Below, in pieces: positions 1-7,014 of a DNA stretch of 25,058 nt. The stretch is taken from the NCBI GenBank assembly GCA_036258315.1, contig DATADX010000007.1:1-25058 (forward strand). Reading direction: 5' to 3'. Position numbers and translations under genes: made by a program. The notes under the pieces are model-generated. The model did no database searches. It was not told where the DNA came from and saw only the letters and a list, made by a program, of their open reading frames with translations. Positions within the stretch are counted from its first letter, which is position 1. Each line of letters opens with the position of its first letter. The stretch is from DASSYK01 sp036258315. GTDB lineage: Bacteria; Actinomycetota; Thermoleophilia; Solirubrobacterales; 70-9.

Positions 1-472
1 GGCCCCTGAGCGCCGTCTCGACCGCCGCTGAGGGGGTCTCGACCTCGACGATCCCGGGATCGGCGCCGGTACGGTCGCGGAGCTCCCAGCTCTTCAGGGC
101 GACGACCGGCTTGCCGAGCTTGCGCGCGAATGCGATCTCGGAGAGGGTCCCCCAGGCGCCGCCGACAGCGATCACGGCCTCGCCCGAGCCGACGACGGCG
201 AGGTTGCGGGCCTGGCCGACGCCGGTCGCAACGGCGTGGGTGACGTGCTCGTTGGCCTCGGCTGGATCGGAGCCGGGGATGACGCCGATCGTGACCCCGC
301 CGGCCCCGGTAGCTCCCCGCGAGGCGGCCTCCATCACGCCTCCCAGCCCGCCGCAGACGACCACTGCACCCGCTTCGGCCAGCAGCCGGCCGACCTGCTC
401 GGCGGCCTCCAGCAGCTCGGGGTCGCCCTCGCCGGCGCCGATCACGGAGACCTGAACCGCGCGACGGTTCAT
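1..472 (-). CDS. TIGR00725-family Rossmann nucleotide-binding protein (LOG-like), 3' end beyond the window
   Basis: The frame reads from an ATG at 472 down to the window edge without a stop, so the C-terminus is missing. About 157 residues are visible. The N-terminus (MNRRAVQVSVIGAGEG) is a Rossmann beta-strand and glycine turn, followed by VVCGGLGGVMEAASRGA and later VGGAWGTLSEIAFARKLGKP. The GGxxG and GGxxGTxxE pattern belongs to the TIGR00725/LOG-like superfamily, whose better-known members (LOG/YvdD) release cytokinin-type bases from nucleotides. The role of the TIGR00725 branch is not settled, so I assign no reaction. The start codon overlaps the stop of the upstream helicase as ATGA, which implies translational coupling at the end of the folP-helicase operon. 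Family assignment is fairly secure, function is not. Confidence 0.8.
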   Translation of the reverse strand, partial: MNRRAVQVSVIGAGEGDPELLEAAEQVGRLLAEAGAVVVCGGLGGVMEAASRGATGAGGVTIGVIPGSDPAEANEHVTHAVATGVGQARNLAVVGSGEAVIAVGGAWGTLSEIAFARKLGKPVVALKSWELRDRTGADPGIVEVETPSAAVETALRG

Positions 473-2763
473 CCCCGCGGGCGGCCCTCCTTCAGCATCC
501 GGCCCATCAGCTCCAGCGAGCCCCCCTTGTCCAGGTGCTCGTTCAGGTTCCCGCACTTCGGGCTCTGCACGCAGGAGGGGCAGCCGTCGTCGCATGGGCA
601 CTCGCGGATCAGCCGATCGGCGTCGCCCACCAGCCGCTCGAACTCCTCGTAGCCCTGCCGGGCGATCCCGATCCCGCCGGGGTGCCCGTCGTAGATGAAG
701 ATCGTTGCGCTCCCCGTCTGCATGTGGACGTTGGTGGAGAGGCCGCCGATGTCCCAGCGGTCGCACATCGCGATCAGGGGCAGCACGGCGATCTGGCCGT
801 GCTCGGAGGCGTGCAGGGCGCCGAGCAGCACCTCCTGGGGCAGCGCCGCCGCCATCCGGTCGCCGATCACGTACCAGAGCGCCTGGGTGACGAAGTTCTG
901 CTCGGGAAGGTCCAGCGCGATCGTCTCCAGCACCTCGTTGTCGCCGAGGCGCTTGCGCTGGTAGGCGATCACCTGCTCGGAGACCGAGACGGCGCCGAAG
1001 TGGAGCTCGACGCCGAGCGCGCTGCGCTGGGCCTGCACCGAGTCGATGAAGACCTCGGTCTCCTTCTTCACTTGGGTGTAGTAGTCGCCCTCGAACGGCC
1101 GTACGATCGCGCGGCGCGCGGCGAGGTCCATCTCGGCGACCTCGTACGAGCGGCCCAGATGCAAGTAGACCGCGCCGGGGTGGACGGTCGAGAAGGCGCG
1201 CTCGGCCTCGACCTGGCCGATCATCTCGCCGGAGCTGATGTCGACCACGGCGAGGCTGTCGGCCGAGGCGGAGCGCAGCGAGATCCGCCCGGCCACGAAC
1301 TCGCCGGTCCTCGACATGTAGCGCCCGCCGCGGCCCCGGCGCAGCTCCCCCATCGTCACCAGCCGCTCGGCGTTGTCGCGCCATCCCTCGCCGAGGATCT
1401 CGTCGTCGTCGGGCCCGAGCGGCGCCTCATAGGCGGCGGCGACCAGGTGCTGCATCTGGATCTGCTCGGAGCGGTGGTCGAGAATCGCGGACTCGACCGG
1501 GCGCTCGAGGAACTCGTCGGGGTGACGGCAGAAGAACTGGTCGAGGGCGTCCTGTCCGGCGACGTAGATGGCCAGCCCGCGGCGCCGGCGCCCGGCCCGC
1601 CCCCACATCTGACGGAGGCTCGCGACGGTGCCCGGGAAGTTGACGCAGATCGCGGCGTCGAGCTCCCCGACGTCGATCCCGAGCTCCAGCGCGTCGGTGG
1701 CGGCCACGGCGAGCAGCTCTCCGCTCGCCAGCTTGGCCTCGATCTCGCGGCGCTGCTGGGGCGTGTACCCGGCGCGGTAGGGAGCGATGCGGTCGGCCAG
1801 GTGGGCCTGGCCATCCTCCGCGAGCTTCATCGAGGCCATCCTGTTGATCAGCTCGATCCCGCGGCGGCTCTTCATGAAGCAGATCGTCCGCACTCCGCGG
1901 CGAACCAGCTCGCAGAGCAGCTCCGCCGATTCCGAGACGGGCGAACGCCGCGTCTGCGTCGCGGCCTCGATCACGGGCGGGTTCCAGATCGCGATCTCCC
2001 TGCCCGCCCGGGGCGCTCCGTCATCGTCGAGCAGCTCGAACTCGAGCCCGGTCAGGCGGCCGGCCAGCTCGGCCGGGTTCGCGATCGTCGCCGAGGCGAG
2101 GATGAAGCGGGGCTCGGCGCCGTAGAGGCGCGCGACCCGGCGCAGCCGCCGCAGCACGTTGGCGACGTGGGAGCCGAACACGCCGCGATAGGTGTGCGCC
2201 TCGTCGACGACGACCCAGCCGAGGTTGGCGAGGAAGTCGCCCCAGCGCTTGTGGTGGGGGAGGACCCCGACGTTCAGCATGTCGGGGTTGGTGAGCACGA
2301 GGTTCGCGCGGCGGCGAATCGCCGGACGCTCCTCGCGCGGGGTGTCGCCGTCGTAGATCGCCTCGCGCAGGTTCGGCGGACGGAGCTCGGCGAGCTTCCG
2401 CGCCTGGTCCTGGGCGAGGGCCTTGGTCGGGTAGAGGTAGAAGGCGCGGCGATGCGGCTCTCGCGCGATCCCGTCCAGGACCGGCAGGTTGAAGGAGAGC
2501 GACTTCCCGGACGCGGTGCCGCTGGTCAGGATCAGCTCTTGGCTCCGGGCGATCTCGAAGGCGTTGGCCTGGTGGGAGTAGAGCGACCCGATTCCCACCC
2601 TCGCGAGCGCCGCGCCGAGGTCGAGATCGAGGTCGCGAGGCAGGCCGGTGAGCTTCGCCATCATCGCCGGCTCGGAGCTCTCGCGCACCAGGCGCCCGTC
2701 CTCGCGCCCGGGTCCCAGCGCCGGCTCCCACGCGGCTCCCGCGATCGCCGCGCCGTTAGCCAT
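469..2763 (-). CDS. DEAH-box helicase with C-terminal DUF1998/zinc-binding domain, MrfA/YprA-like
   Basis: A 764-residue superfamily 2 helicase. In order: a Q-like motif YSHQANAFE (62-70), Walker A SGTASGKS (81-88), YPTKALAQDQ (111-120), TNPDML (158-163), Walker B VVVDEAH (184-190), SAT (223-225), motif V ATDALELGID (354-363) and motif VI QMWGRAGRR (384-392). The C-terminus has a cysteine cluster (Cys 722, 724, 728, 731, 737) inside CPCDDGCPSC, the zinc site of DUF1998/MZB helicases. Bacillus subtilis MrfA (YprA) of this type works in nucleotide excision-independent repair of mitomycin damage; a DNA-repair role here is inferred from the family. No MrfB-like nuclease is in the window. The ATG at 2763 overlaps the end of the folP-like gene by 8 bases and the stop overlaps the next gene as ATGA. 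Length is normal for the family. Confidence 0.9.
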   Translation of the reverse strand: MANGAAIAGAAWEPALGPGREDGRLVRESSEPAMMAKLTGLPRDLDLDLGAALARVGIGSLYSHQANAFEIARSQELILTSGTASGKSLSFNLPVLDGIAREPHRRAFYLYPTKALAQDQARKLAELRPPNLREAIYDGDTPREERPAIRRRANLVLTNPDMLNVGVLPHHKRWGDFLANLGWVVVDEAHTYRGVFGSHVANVLRRLRRVARLYGAEPRFILASATIANPAELAGRLTGLEFELLDDDGAPRAGREIAIWNPPVIEAATQTRRSPVSESAELLCELVRRGVRTICFMKSRRGIELINRMASMKLAEDGQAHLADRIAPYRAGYTPQQRREIEAKLASGELLAVAATDALELGIDVGELDAAICVNFPGTVASLRQMWGRAGRRRRGLAIYVAGQDALDQFFCRHPDEFLERPVESAILDHRSEQIQMQHLVAAAYEAPLGPDDDEILGEGWRDNAERLVTMGELRRGRGGRYMSRTGEFVAGRISLRSASADSLAVVDISSGEMIGQVEAERAFSTVHPGAVYLHLGRSYEVAEMDLAARRAIVRPFEGDYYTQVKKETEVFIDSVQAQRSALGVELHFGAVSVSEQVIAYQRKRLGDNEVLETIALDLPEQNFVTQALWYVIGDRMAAALPQEVLLGALHASEHGQIAVLPLIAMCDRWDIGGLSTNVHMQTGSATIFIYDGHPGGIGIARQGYEEFERLVGDADRLIRECPCDDGCPSCVQSPKCGNLNEHLDKGGSLELMGRMLKEGRPRG

Positions 2764-3628
2764 CGAGCACCTTCGCCCGGGCGGGGTCGCGGATCGCCCC
2801 CGCGACCCGCAGGGCCTGGAGGGCGCTCTCGTCGTGGAGGCGGAAGATCTCCGCGCCCCGGTAGGCCGCGAGCGCCGTCGCTGCGGCCGTCGCCCACTCG
2901 CGCTCTTCGGCCGGCAGCCGCGCCTCCCAGGAGCCCGCCAGCACGGCGCCGAGGAAGTCCTTGCGCGAGAGCGAGACGTAGAGGGGGCGCTCGAGGGAAC
3001 GCAGCTCCTCGAGGCGTCGCAGGATCTCGAGGTCGTCGCCGAGGGCGAGGTCGAAATCGAGGCCGGGATCGAGCACGAGCTGGGCCGGATCGACGCCGCG
3101 TGCTGCCGCCGCCTCGATCCGGTCGGCGAACCATTCCCTCAGGTGCTCGACCGGATCGTCATAGCGCGGCGGCTCGCGATCCTCCCGGGGCGGCCCCTCG
3201 ATGTGCATCAGCACCAGGCCGCAGCCGCTCTCGGCGGCGAGCTCGAACAGGGCCGGGTCACCGGCGCCGCTGATGTCGTTGATGGCGACGGCGCCCGCCT
3301 CGAGTGCCCGCGCAGCGACCTCGGCCGAGTGGGTGTCGGCCGAGATCGGCACGTCGCCGCGCTCGCGCAGCCCCCTGATCGCCGGGGCCAGCTTGGCCGC
3401 CTCCTGCTCGGGTCGGACCTGCGGCCCGCTGCGCGCCGCGACCGCGCCGACATCGAGCATCTCGAACCCCGCCTCGGCAAGAGCCACCCCGTCGGCGATC
3501 GCCGCCTCCGGTGTCTCGCTGCGCGCGCCGGAGAACATCGAGTCGGAGGTGACGTTCACGATCCCGACGGGGAGCGGACTCTCGAGCGTCAGCGTGCGAT
3601 CCGCGAGTCGCCATTCCTTCCGGCCCAT
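2756..3628 (-). CDS. folP: Dihydropteroate synthase-like protein (FolP family), divergent
   Basis: A 290-residue TIM-barrel protein of the pterin-binding family. DHPS condenses p-aminobenzoate with hydroxymethyl-dihydropterin diphosphate in folate synthesis. Conserved signatures are present: GIVNVTSDSMFSG (family GIxNxTPDSFSDG), ADTH, INDISG, LMHIEGPP, LDPGLDF, SLSRKDFLG and FRLHD. Compared with the Escherichia coli enzyme the loops are changed: GGESTRPG reads GAVAARSG, so the Ser-Thr pair is Ala-Ala while the Arg is kept, and DPGFGFGK reads DPGLDFDL, losing the Lys. The catalytic Lys of SRK and the Arg/His of RxH remain. It could be a working enzyme or a paralogue like mycobacterial FolP2. 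It heads the operon with the helicase. A TACGGT box ends 6 bases before the ATG, which suggests a leaderless mRNA. Confidence 0.8.
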   Translation of the reverse strand: MGRKEWRLADRTLTLESPLPVGIVNVTSDSMFSGARSETPEAAIADGVALAEAGFEMLDVGAVAARSGPQVRPEQEAAKLAPAIRGLRERGDVPISADTHSAEVAARALEAGAVAINDISGAGDPALFELAAESGCGLVLMHIEGPPREDREPPRYDDPVEHLREWFADRIEAAAARGVDPAQLVLDPGLDFDLALGDDLEILRRLEELRSLERPLYVSLSRKDFLGAVLAGSWEARLPAEEREWATAAATALAAYRGAEIFRLHDESALQALRVAGAIRDPARAKVLDG

Positions 3629-3640
3629 CGGGCTACCGTA
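3629..3640 (-). promoter_or_regulatory. Candidate leaderless promoter -10 box for the folP-like operon
   Basis: On the minus strand TACGGT (3640-3635) is followed by 6 bases and the ATG at 3628. This TANNNT spacing places transcription start at or next to the start codon, as in actinobacterial leaderless genes. There is no Shine-Dalgarno sequence. The complementary strand carries GGCTACCGT here and again at 3662-3670, 31 bases away, where it serves the divergent HAD gene. Confidence 0.55.
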
Positions 3641-3664
3641 GCGCCAGCCTCTGCCGCCCCCGGC

Positions 3665-3678
3665 TACCGTTGGCCGCC
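3665..3678 (+). promoter_or_regulatory. Candidate leaderless promoter -10 box for the HAD phosphatase gene
   Basis: TACCGT (3665-3670) is followed by 8 bases and the TTG at 3679. The box overlaps the other possible TTG start at 3670, which argues that translation begins at 3679. The spacing is slightly longer and the start codon weaker than in the other cases in this window, so confidence is lower. Confidence 0.4.
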
Positions 3679-4491
3679 TTGCCCCTCCGCTGCGTCTACA
3701 CCGATCTCGACGGCACCCTGCTCGGCCGCCGCGGGTCGCTCTTCCGCGACTCCGAGGGCAACTTCTCGATGCTCCAGGCCCGCGCGATCGAGGCCTGCTT
3801 CCGCGCCGGCGTCGAGATCGTGATCAAGTCCGGCCGCCGCGAGCCGCAGGTGCTCGAGGACGCGCGCCTGATCGGCCAGAGCGCCTACATCTACGAGGCC
3901 GGCTGCGCCGTCCACATCGACGGCGAGGAGACCGTCCTGATCGGAGACTTCGAGCCCGACGAGGGGCGCACCGCCTACGAGACGATCGTCGACCGTGGCG
4001 TGCCCGACCTCCTGTTCGCGTCGTTCGCGCCGCGCCTCGAGTACCACGCCCCCTGGCACACCGAGCGGCGGCACTCGCATCTGTTCCGGGGCAAGATCGA
4101 CGTCGCCGAGGCGAACGCGATCCTCGAGCGGGAGGGCCACGGGTCGCTGAAGCTGATCGACAACGGCGCGATCGTCCGCCAGATGGACGGGGTGGAGGGC
4201 CGCGCGCACGCCTACCACCTGCTGCCGGCGGCGGCGAGCAAGGCCACCGCCGTCGCCTTCCACCAGCGCGTCCGCGGCTACGCGCCCGAGGAGTGCATCG
4301 CGATCGGTGACTCGGTCGAGGATCTCGCGGTCGCCCCCGTCGTCGGCCGCTTCTTCGTCCCCGCCAACGGCCCTGGGCGCGACCCAGGCCTGCGCGAGGC
4401 GATCGCCCGCGTCCCCAACGTCACCGTCACCGAGGGCGCGATGGGCGACGGGGTCTACGAGGCGATCGTCTCGACCCTCGCCGGCGCCTAG
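3679..4491 (+). CDS. HAD-superfamily (Cof/IIB-like) sugar-phosphatase-type hydrolase
   Basis: A 270-residue soluble HAD phosphatase. Motif I is YTDLDGT close to the N-terminus (nucleophile Asp9, acid Asp11), motif II is the Ser of IKSGRR, and the C-terminal metal motif is IAIGDSVEDLAV (GDSxxD). The large region between motifs II and IV fits a type C2 cap as in the mannosyl-3-phosphoglycerate phosphatase/Cof group. The substrate cannot be read from sequence. I prefer the TTG at 3679 because a TANNNT box covers the earlier TTG at 3670, and because the protein then begins directly before strand 1 (MPLRCVYTDLDGT). The gene is divergent from the folP-like operon and converges on the clpP remnant: both frames end inside the same CTAG at 4488-4491. 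Confidence 0.8.
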   Translation: MPLRCVYTDLDGTLLGRRGSLFRDSEGNFSMLQARAIEACFRAGVEIVIKSGRREPQVLEDARLIGQSAYIYEAGCAVHIDGEETVLIGDFEPDEGRTAYETIVDRGVPDLLFASFAPRLEYHAPWHTERRHSHLFRGKIDVAEANAILEREGHGSLKLIDNGAIVRQMDGVEGRAHAYHLLPAAASKATAVAFHQRVRGYAPEECIAIGDSVEDLAVAPVVGRFFVPANGPGRDPGLREAIARVPNVTVTEGAMGDGVYEAIVSTLAGA

Positions 4492-4628
4492 CCGCCCCCG
4501 GACACGAAGCCCGTCGGTGGGCGCTCCAGATCGCGGTGCTCGATCGTCCGATCGATCAGCCCGTATTCCTGTGCCTCCTTGGGGGTGAAGAACCGGTCGC
4601 GATCCATGTCCTGGTGGACCTGCTCCTT
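4488..4628 (-). pseudogene. clpP: clpP remnant: C-terminal 46 codons only
   Basis: Read on the minus strand, this frame gives KEQVHQDMDRDRFFTPKEAQ, then EYGLIDRTIEHRDLERPPTG and a short glycine tail before TAG. DRDRF(F/M)xxxEAxEYGLID is the C-terminal signature of the ClpP serine protease subunit. Everything upstream is gone: the catalytic Ser and His regions are absent, and the frame meets a TGA a few codons beyond the homology. The break falls at about 4628-4636, where an ArsR-like remnant begins on the other strand. The fragment cannot encode a protease. The homology call is mine from motif memory and could be confirmed by a protein search. Confidence 0.75.
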
Positions 4629-4635
4629 AGGCGCT

Positions 4636-4749
4636 AACAGGCTTCAGCCCGCGCCGCTCGGCGAGGTGGCGACCTGGATGGAGACCGTCGGCGCCCAGTG
4701 GGACCGCCGCCTGGCCAAGCTCCAGGGCACGCTGGTCCGGGGCGACTGA
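4636..4749 (+). pseudogene. ArsR-family regulator remnant: C-terminal end only
   Basis: The plus-strand frame ending in TGA at 4747-4749 reads NRLQPAPLGEVATWMETVGA, followed by QWDRRLAKLQGTLVRGD. The pattern RLxPxPLxEVxxWxExxxxxWxxRLxxL is the usual C-terminal helix of winged-helix ArsR regulators of the SRPBCC-linked type. The DNA-binding half is missing. An ATG at 4606 could in principle open a 47-codon frame through the junction, but its first codons lie in antisense clpP sequence, so I do not treat it as a gene. The regulator downstream begins 25 bases after this stop. Confidence 0.6.
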
Positions 4750-4761
4750 AACCCGGCTCGG

Positions 4762-4774
4762 TAGGATCGGCCAG
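4762..4774 (+). promoter_or_regulatory. Leaderless-type promoter -10 box for the DtxR/MntR-family gene
   Basis: TAGGAT (4762-4767) lies exactly 7 bases before the ATG at 4775. No Shine-Dalgarno sequence is present. Transcription would start at the A of the ATG or within a base or two of it. Confidence 0.6.
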
Positions 4775-5488
4775 ATGGCTGAGCAGCAGGCGACCGTCGC
4801 CGAGGAGGAGTACCTGCAGATCATGTTCTGGCTCGAGGAGGCCGGGCTGCCGATCACGGGCGCGAACATCGCCCGGGCGATGCAGCTCTCGCCCCCGACG
4901 GTGCGCGAGATGATCGGTCGCCTCGAGGGCGACGGCTATGTGGAGCGGGGCGACGACAAGTCGCTCGACTTCACCGACAAAGGGCGCGACGAGGCCGCGG
5001 CGATCTCGCGCCGCCACCGCCTCATCGAGCGGTTCCTCACCGACGTTCTCGGAATCCCCTGGGACGAGGTCCATGAGGAGGCCGAGCGCCTCGAGCACGC
5101 GATGTCGCCGGTGCTCGAGGAGCGGATGCGGGCCGCGATCGGCGACGCGAAGACCTGTCCGCACGGCCATCCGATCGTCGAGGGCGCCCGCGAGGAGGGA
5201 GTGCTGCTCGCCGACGTCGAGCCGGGCGCGAAGGTGACCGTGCTCCGCTTCGAGAACGAGGCCGAGGAGATCCTCCACTACCTGAAGGAGACCGGCCTCT
5301 TTCCCCAGCTCGATGGTGATGTCGAGAGCTCGGATGAGGACGAGGTCGTCGTCAGCTCGGACGATGGCAGGCACACGATCTCGAAGAGCGTTGCCGAGAC
5401 GGTCTCCGTCAGGGCCGTCCCGGCGCCGCCACCGCGCCCCCCGCTTCCCGAGCAGCTGGTCGTCTCGAGCGATCGCTACGGACGCTAG
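4775..5488 (+). CDS. DtxR/MntR-family metal-dependent transcriptional regulator
   Basis: A 237-residue protein with an N-terminal winged helix (NIARAMQLSPPTVREMIGRL, about 31-50, then GDGYVER), the metal-binding dimerisation domain (HRLIERFL, DEVHEEAERLEH, CPHGHPI) and a C-terminal FeoA/SH3-like region ending in a long acidic and proline-rich tail. Aligned by eye to DtxR, the Cys102 position is Glu104 (ERLEH) and the Met10 position is Glu12. Glu104, Glu107, His108 and His81 match the ligands of manganese-sensing MntR better than the iron-sensing DtxR set. I infer control of metal homeostasis with a possible preference for manganese. No transporter lies next to it. Its transcript appears leaderless. 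Confidence 0.85.
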   Translation: MAEQQATVAEEEYLQIMFWLEEAGLPITGANIARAMQLSPPTVREMIGRLEGDGYVERGDDKSLDFTDKGRDEAAAISRRHRLIERFLTDVLGIPWDEVHEEAERLEHAMSPVLEERMRAAIGDAKTCPHGHPIVEGAREEGVLLADVEPGAKVTVLRFENEAEEILHYLKETGLFPQLDGDVESSDEDEVVVSSDDGRHTISKSVAETVSVRAVPAPPPRPPLPEQLVVSSDRYGR

Positions 5489-5610
5489 CCGCCACCAGGC
5501 CGCTCCACCTTGGAGCGAAGGGCGAAGCGACTCACGGGGGCGGTCGCGTGGCGGCGTCCTGATCGCGAGCCGTCCTTGCGCGGAATCTCGTTGGGCTTCA
5601 CCTGCTCCGC

Positions 5611-5633
5611 TATAGTTGATCTAAACCATCAAC
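5611..5633 (+). promoter_or_regulatory. Promoter-operator candidate upstream of the 62-residue protein
   Basis: A TATAGT box (5611-5616) overlaps an inverted repeat GTTGAT-7 bases-ATCAAC (5615-5633) just before the ribosome binding site of the small gene. This AT-richer island stands out from its surroundings. A weak TTGGGC lies 14 bases upstream of the box, a shorter spacing than usual. The repeat could be an operator; the protein that would bind is unknown. Confidence 0.4.
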
Positions 5634-5648
5634 AAAGTGAGGAATGTG

Positions 5649-5837
5649 ATGGAGGCGAACACGATCCACGCAGTCAAGGCCTTGCGCGAGCGCAACGCCG
5701 CGGAGCGCCAGCTGAGCGCGCTCGTCACCGCCGTCCGCGTCCACGAGCGCGCCCAGTGGAAGAAGCCCTATCCGAGGCGGGCTGACGACCTCAACCTCTA
5801 TCGCCGCGTCCGCCAGATCATCGGCGAGACGGAGTGA
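5649..5837 (+). CDS. Small basic protein of unknown function, 62 residues
   Basis: I do not recognise a family. The product (MEANTIHAVKALRERNAAER at the N-terminus) is charged, rich in Arg, Ala and Glu, has no cysteine, signal peptide or membrane segment, and looks mostly helical with a basic stretch RAQWKKPYPRR in the middle. The start at ATG 5649 is chosen because GTGAGG ends 6 bases before it; in-frame GTG codons at 5637 and 5646 are less well placed. It has its own promoter-like island with an inverted repeat. The codon pattern resembles its neighbours. It converges on the aminotransferase gene with a 12-base gap. It is probably real because start, binding site and upstream elements agree. 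Confidence 0.65.
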   Translation: MEANTIHAVKALRERNAAERQLSALVTAVRVHERAQWKKPYPRRADDLNLYRRVRQIIGETE

Positions 5838-5849
5838 CCCGCTGCGTCG

Positions 5850-6950
5850 CTACGCCGGCGCGCCGGAGCGCAGCCGCTCGAGCGCTCTCGCGAGCCGTTC
5901 GACTCCCTCGGGGATCTGTTCCGCCGGGACGGGCGCGAACGACAGCCTCAGGCTGGACGTGCCCCCCTCGATCATGAAATCCGGCCCGGCGACGAACGTG
6001 ACGCCCTCCTGCTTCGCCTCCTCGAGCAGCGCGGCGCTGTCGACGTCGTCGGCGAGGTCGAGCCACAGGAAGTAGCCTCCCTCGGGGACGACGAACTCGG
6101 CCTCCGGGATCCTCTCGCGCAGTGCCGCGACCAGCGCGTCGCGGCGCCCGGTGAGGGCGCCGTTGACGCTCTCGACGTTCTCCCCGAGCGCGCCCGAGCG
6201 GCACAGCTCCCAGACGACGGATTCGGCGAGCATGTTCGGTGAGATGCAGTTCTCGCTCGCGCGCTTCGAGAGCGTTGCGATCTGGTCGGCCGGGCCGACC
6301 AGGTAGCCGACGCGGACGCCGGGACTGACCGTCTTCGAGAACGACGAGGCGTGGATGACGCGGTCGGCGTCGTCCAGGTCCAGCATCGTCGTCCCCGCGG
6401 GGCCCTCGAAGCTGATCAGGCGATAGGGGTCGTCCTCGAAGAGGACGAAGCCGTGCTCGGCGGCGAGCGCGACCAGGCGCTCCCGCTTCTCAGCCGCGAG
6501 CGTGCAGCCGGCCGGGTTGTGGAAGTTCGGGATCACGTGGGCCAGCTTGATCGGCCCCTCGGCGCAGGCCCGCGCGACGGCCTCGACGTCCACCCCGTCG
6601 GCCTCGAGGGGGGCTGGGGCCAGCTGGGCGCCCGCCTGGTTCAGGAGCAGAAGCGTGCGGTCGTAGGTGGGCTGCTCGACCACGACCCGGTCGCCGGACC
6701 GGACGTAGTGGCGGAAGAGCAGCGAGGCGCCCTCCATCGAGCCGTTCACGACCATCACCCGGTCGCTGTGCACGCCGTGGAGGTCCGCGATCCACTCGCA
6801 CAGCCCAGGATGCCCCTTGCCCGTGCCGTACGAGAGGGCGCGCTGCCAGTCGGACTCGAGCGCCCGCGCCGCCGCCTCCCGGACTGCCTCGGCGGGGAGG
6901 ATGTCGGGACTGGGCGCGCCGCGGGCGAAGCTGATCGTCTCGGGCGGCAT
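5850..6950 (-). CDS. PLP-dependent aminotransferase, fold type I (2-aminoadipate transaminase/LysN-like)
   Basis: A 366-residue class I/II aminotransferase. It shows the Asn loop NFHNPAG (142-148), DDPYR (173-177), the cofactor lysine in SSFSKTVSPGVRVGY (Lys206, with the phosphate-binding Arg at 213) and the C-terminal substrate Arg in SSLRLSF. The sequence YGTGKGHPGLCEWIADLHG resembles the 2-aminoadipate/aromatic aminotransferases related to the C-terminal half of MocR, but the helix-turn-helix half is absent, so it should be a free enzyme. The amino acid substrate is not determinable. An upstream GTG would add 34 residues, but it would run across the divergent gene's promoter. ATG 6950 lies 7 bases after TATACT and begins at the natural family start (MPPETISFARG). 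Confidence 0.85.
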   Translation of the reverse strand: MPPETISFARGAPSPDILPAEAVREAAARALESDWQRALSYGTGKGHPGLCEWIADLHGVHSDRVMVVNGSMEGASLLFRHYVRSGDRVVVEQPTYDRTLLLLNQAGAQLAPAPLEADGVDVEAVARACAEGPIKLAHVIPNFHNPAGCTLAAEKRERLVALAAEHGFVLFEDDPYRLISFEGPAGTTMLDLDDADRVIHASSFSKTVSPGVRVGYLVGPADQIATLSKRASENCISPNMLAESVVWELCRSGALGENVESVNGALTGRRDALVAALRERIPEAEFVVPEGGYFLWLDLADDVDSAALLEEAKQEGVTFVAGPDFMIEGGTSSLRLSFAPVPAEQIPEGVERLARALERLRSGAPA

Positions 6951-6963
6951 CCGGGCCAGTATA
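6951..6963 (-). promoter_or_regulatory. Leaderless-type promoter -10 box for the aminotransferase gene
   Basis: On the minus strand TATACT (6963-6958) is 7 bases from the ATG at 6950, with no ribosome binding site. It is one of the best matches to the actinobacterial -10 consensus in the window. Confidence 0.6.
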
Positions 6964-7001
6964 GGAACGGCCGCCGCCCCCGGCGGCGCTCGGCGGATCG
7001 A

Positions 7002-7014
7002 TATTTTCCCCGAG
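7002..7014 (+). promoter_or_regulatory. Leaderless-type promoter -10 box for the first NTF2-like gene
   Basis: TATTTT (7002-7007) is followed by 7 bases and the ATG at 7015. It sits divergently from the aminotransferase box, with 38 bases between the two. Confidence 0.5.

Noticed and set aside
535..3273. A 912-codon plus-strand open frame opposite the helicase and folP-like genes
   Set aside because: It is a shadow in high-G+C DNA: the opposite strand encodes proteins with complete motif sets, while this frame gives low-complexity Ala/Arg/Gly sequence without recognisable domains.
4606..4749. Short open frame through the clpP'/arsR' junction
   Set aside because: Its first codons are antisense clpP sequence and it has no binding site, so it is a by-product of the fusion.
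5850..6950. MocR-type transcriptional regulator
   Set aside because: Only the aminotransferase part is present; no winged-helix domain precedes it.
6817..7014. N-terminal extension of the first NTF2-like protein
   Set aside because: It would read antisense through the aminotransferase gene and its promoter; ATG 7015 has a promoter box 7 bases upstream.
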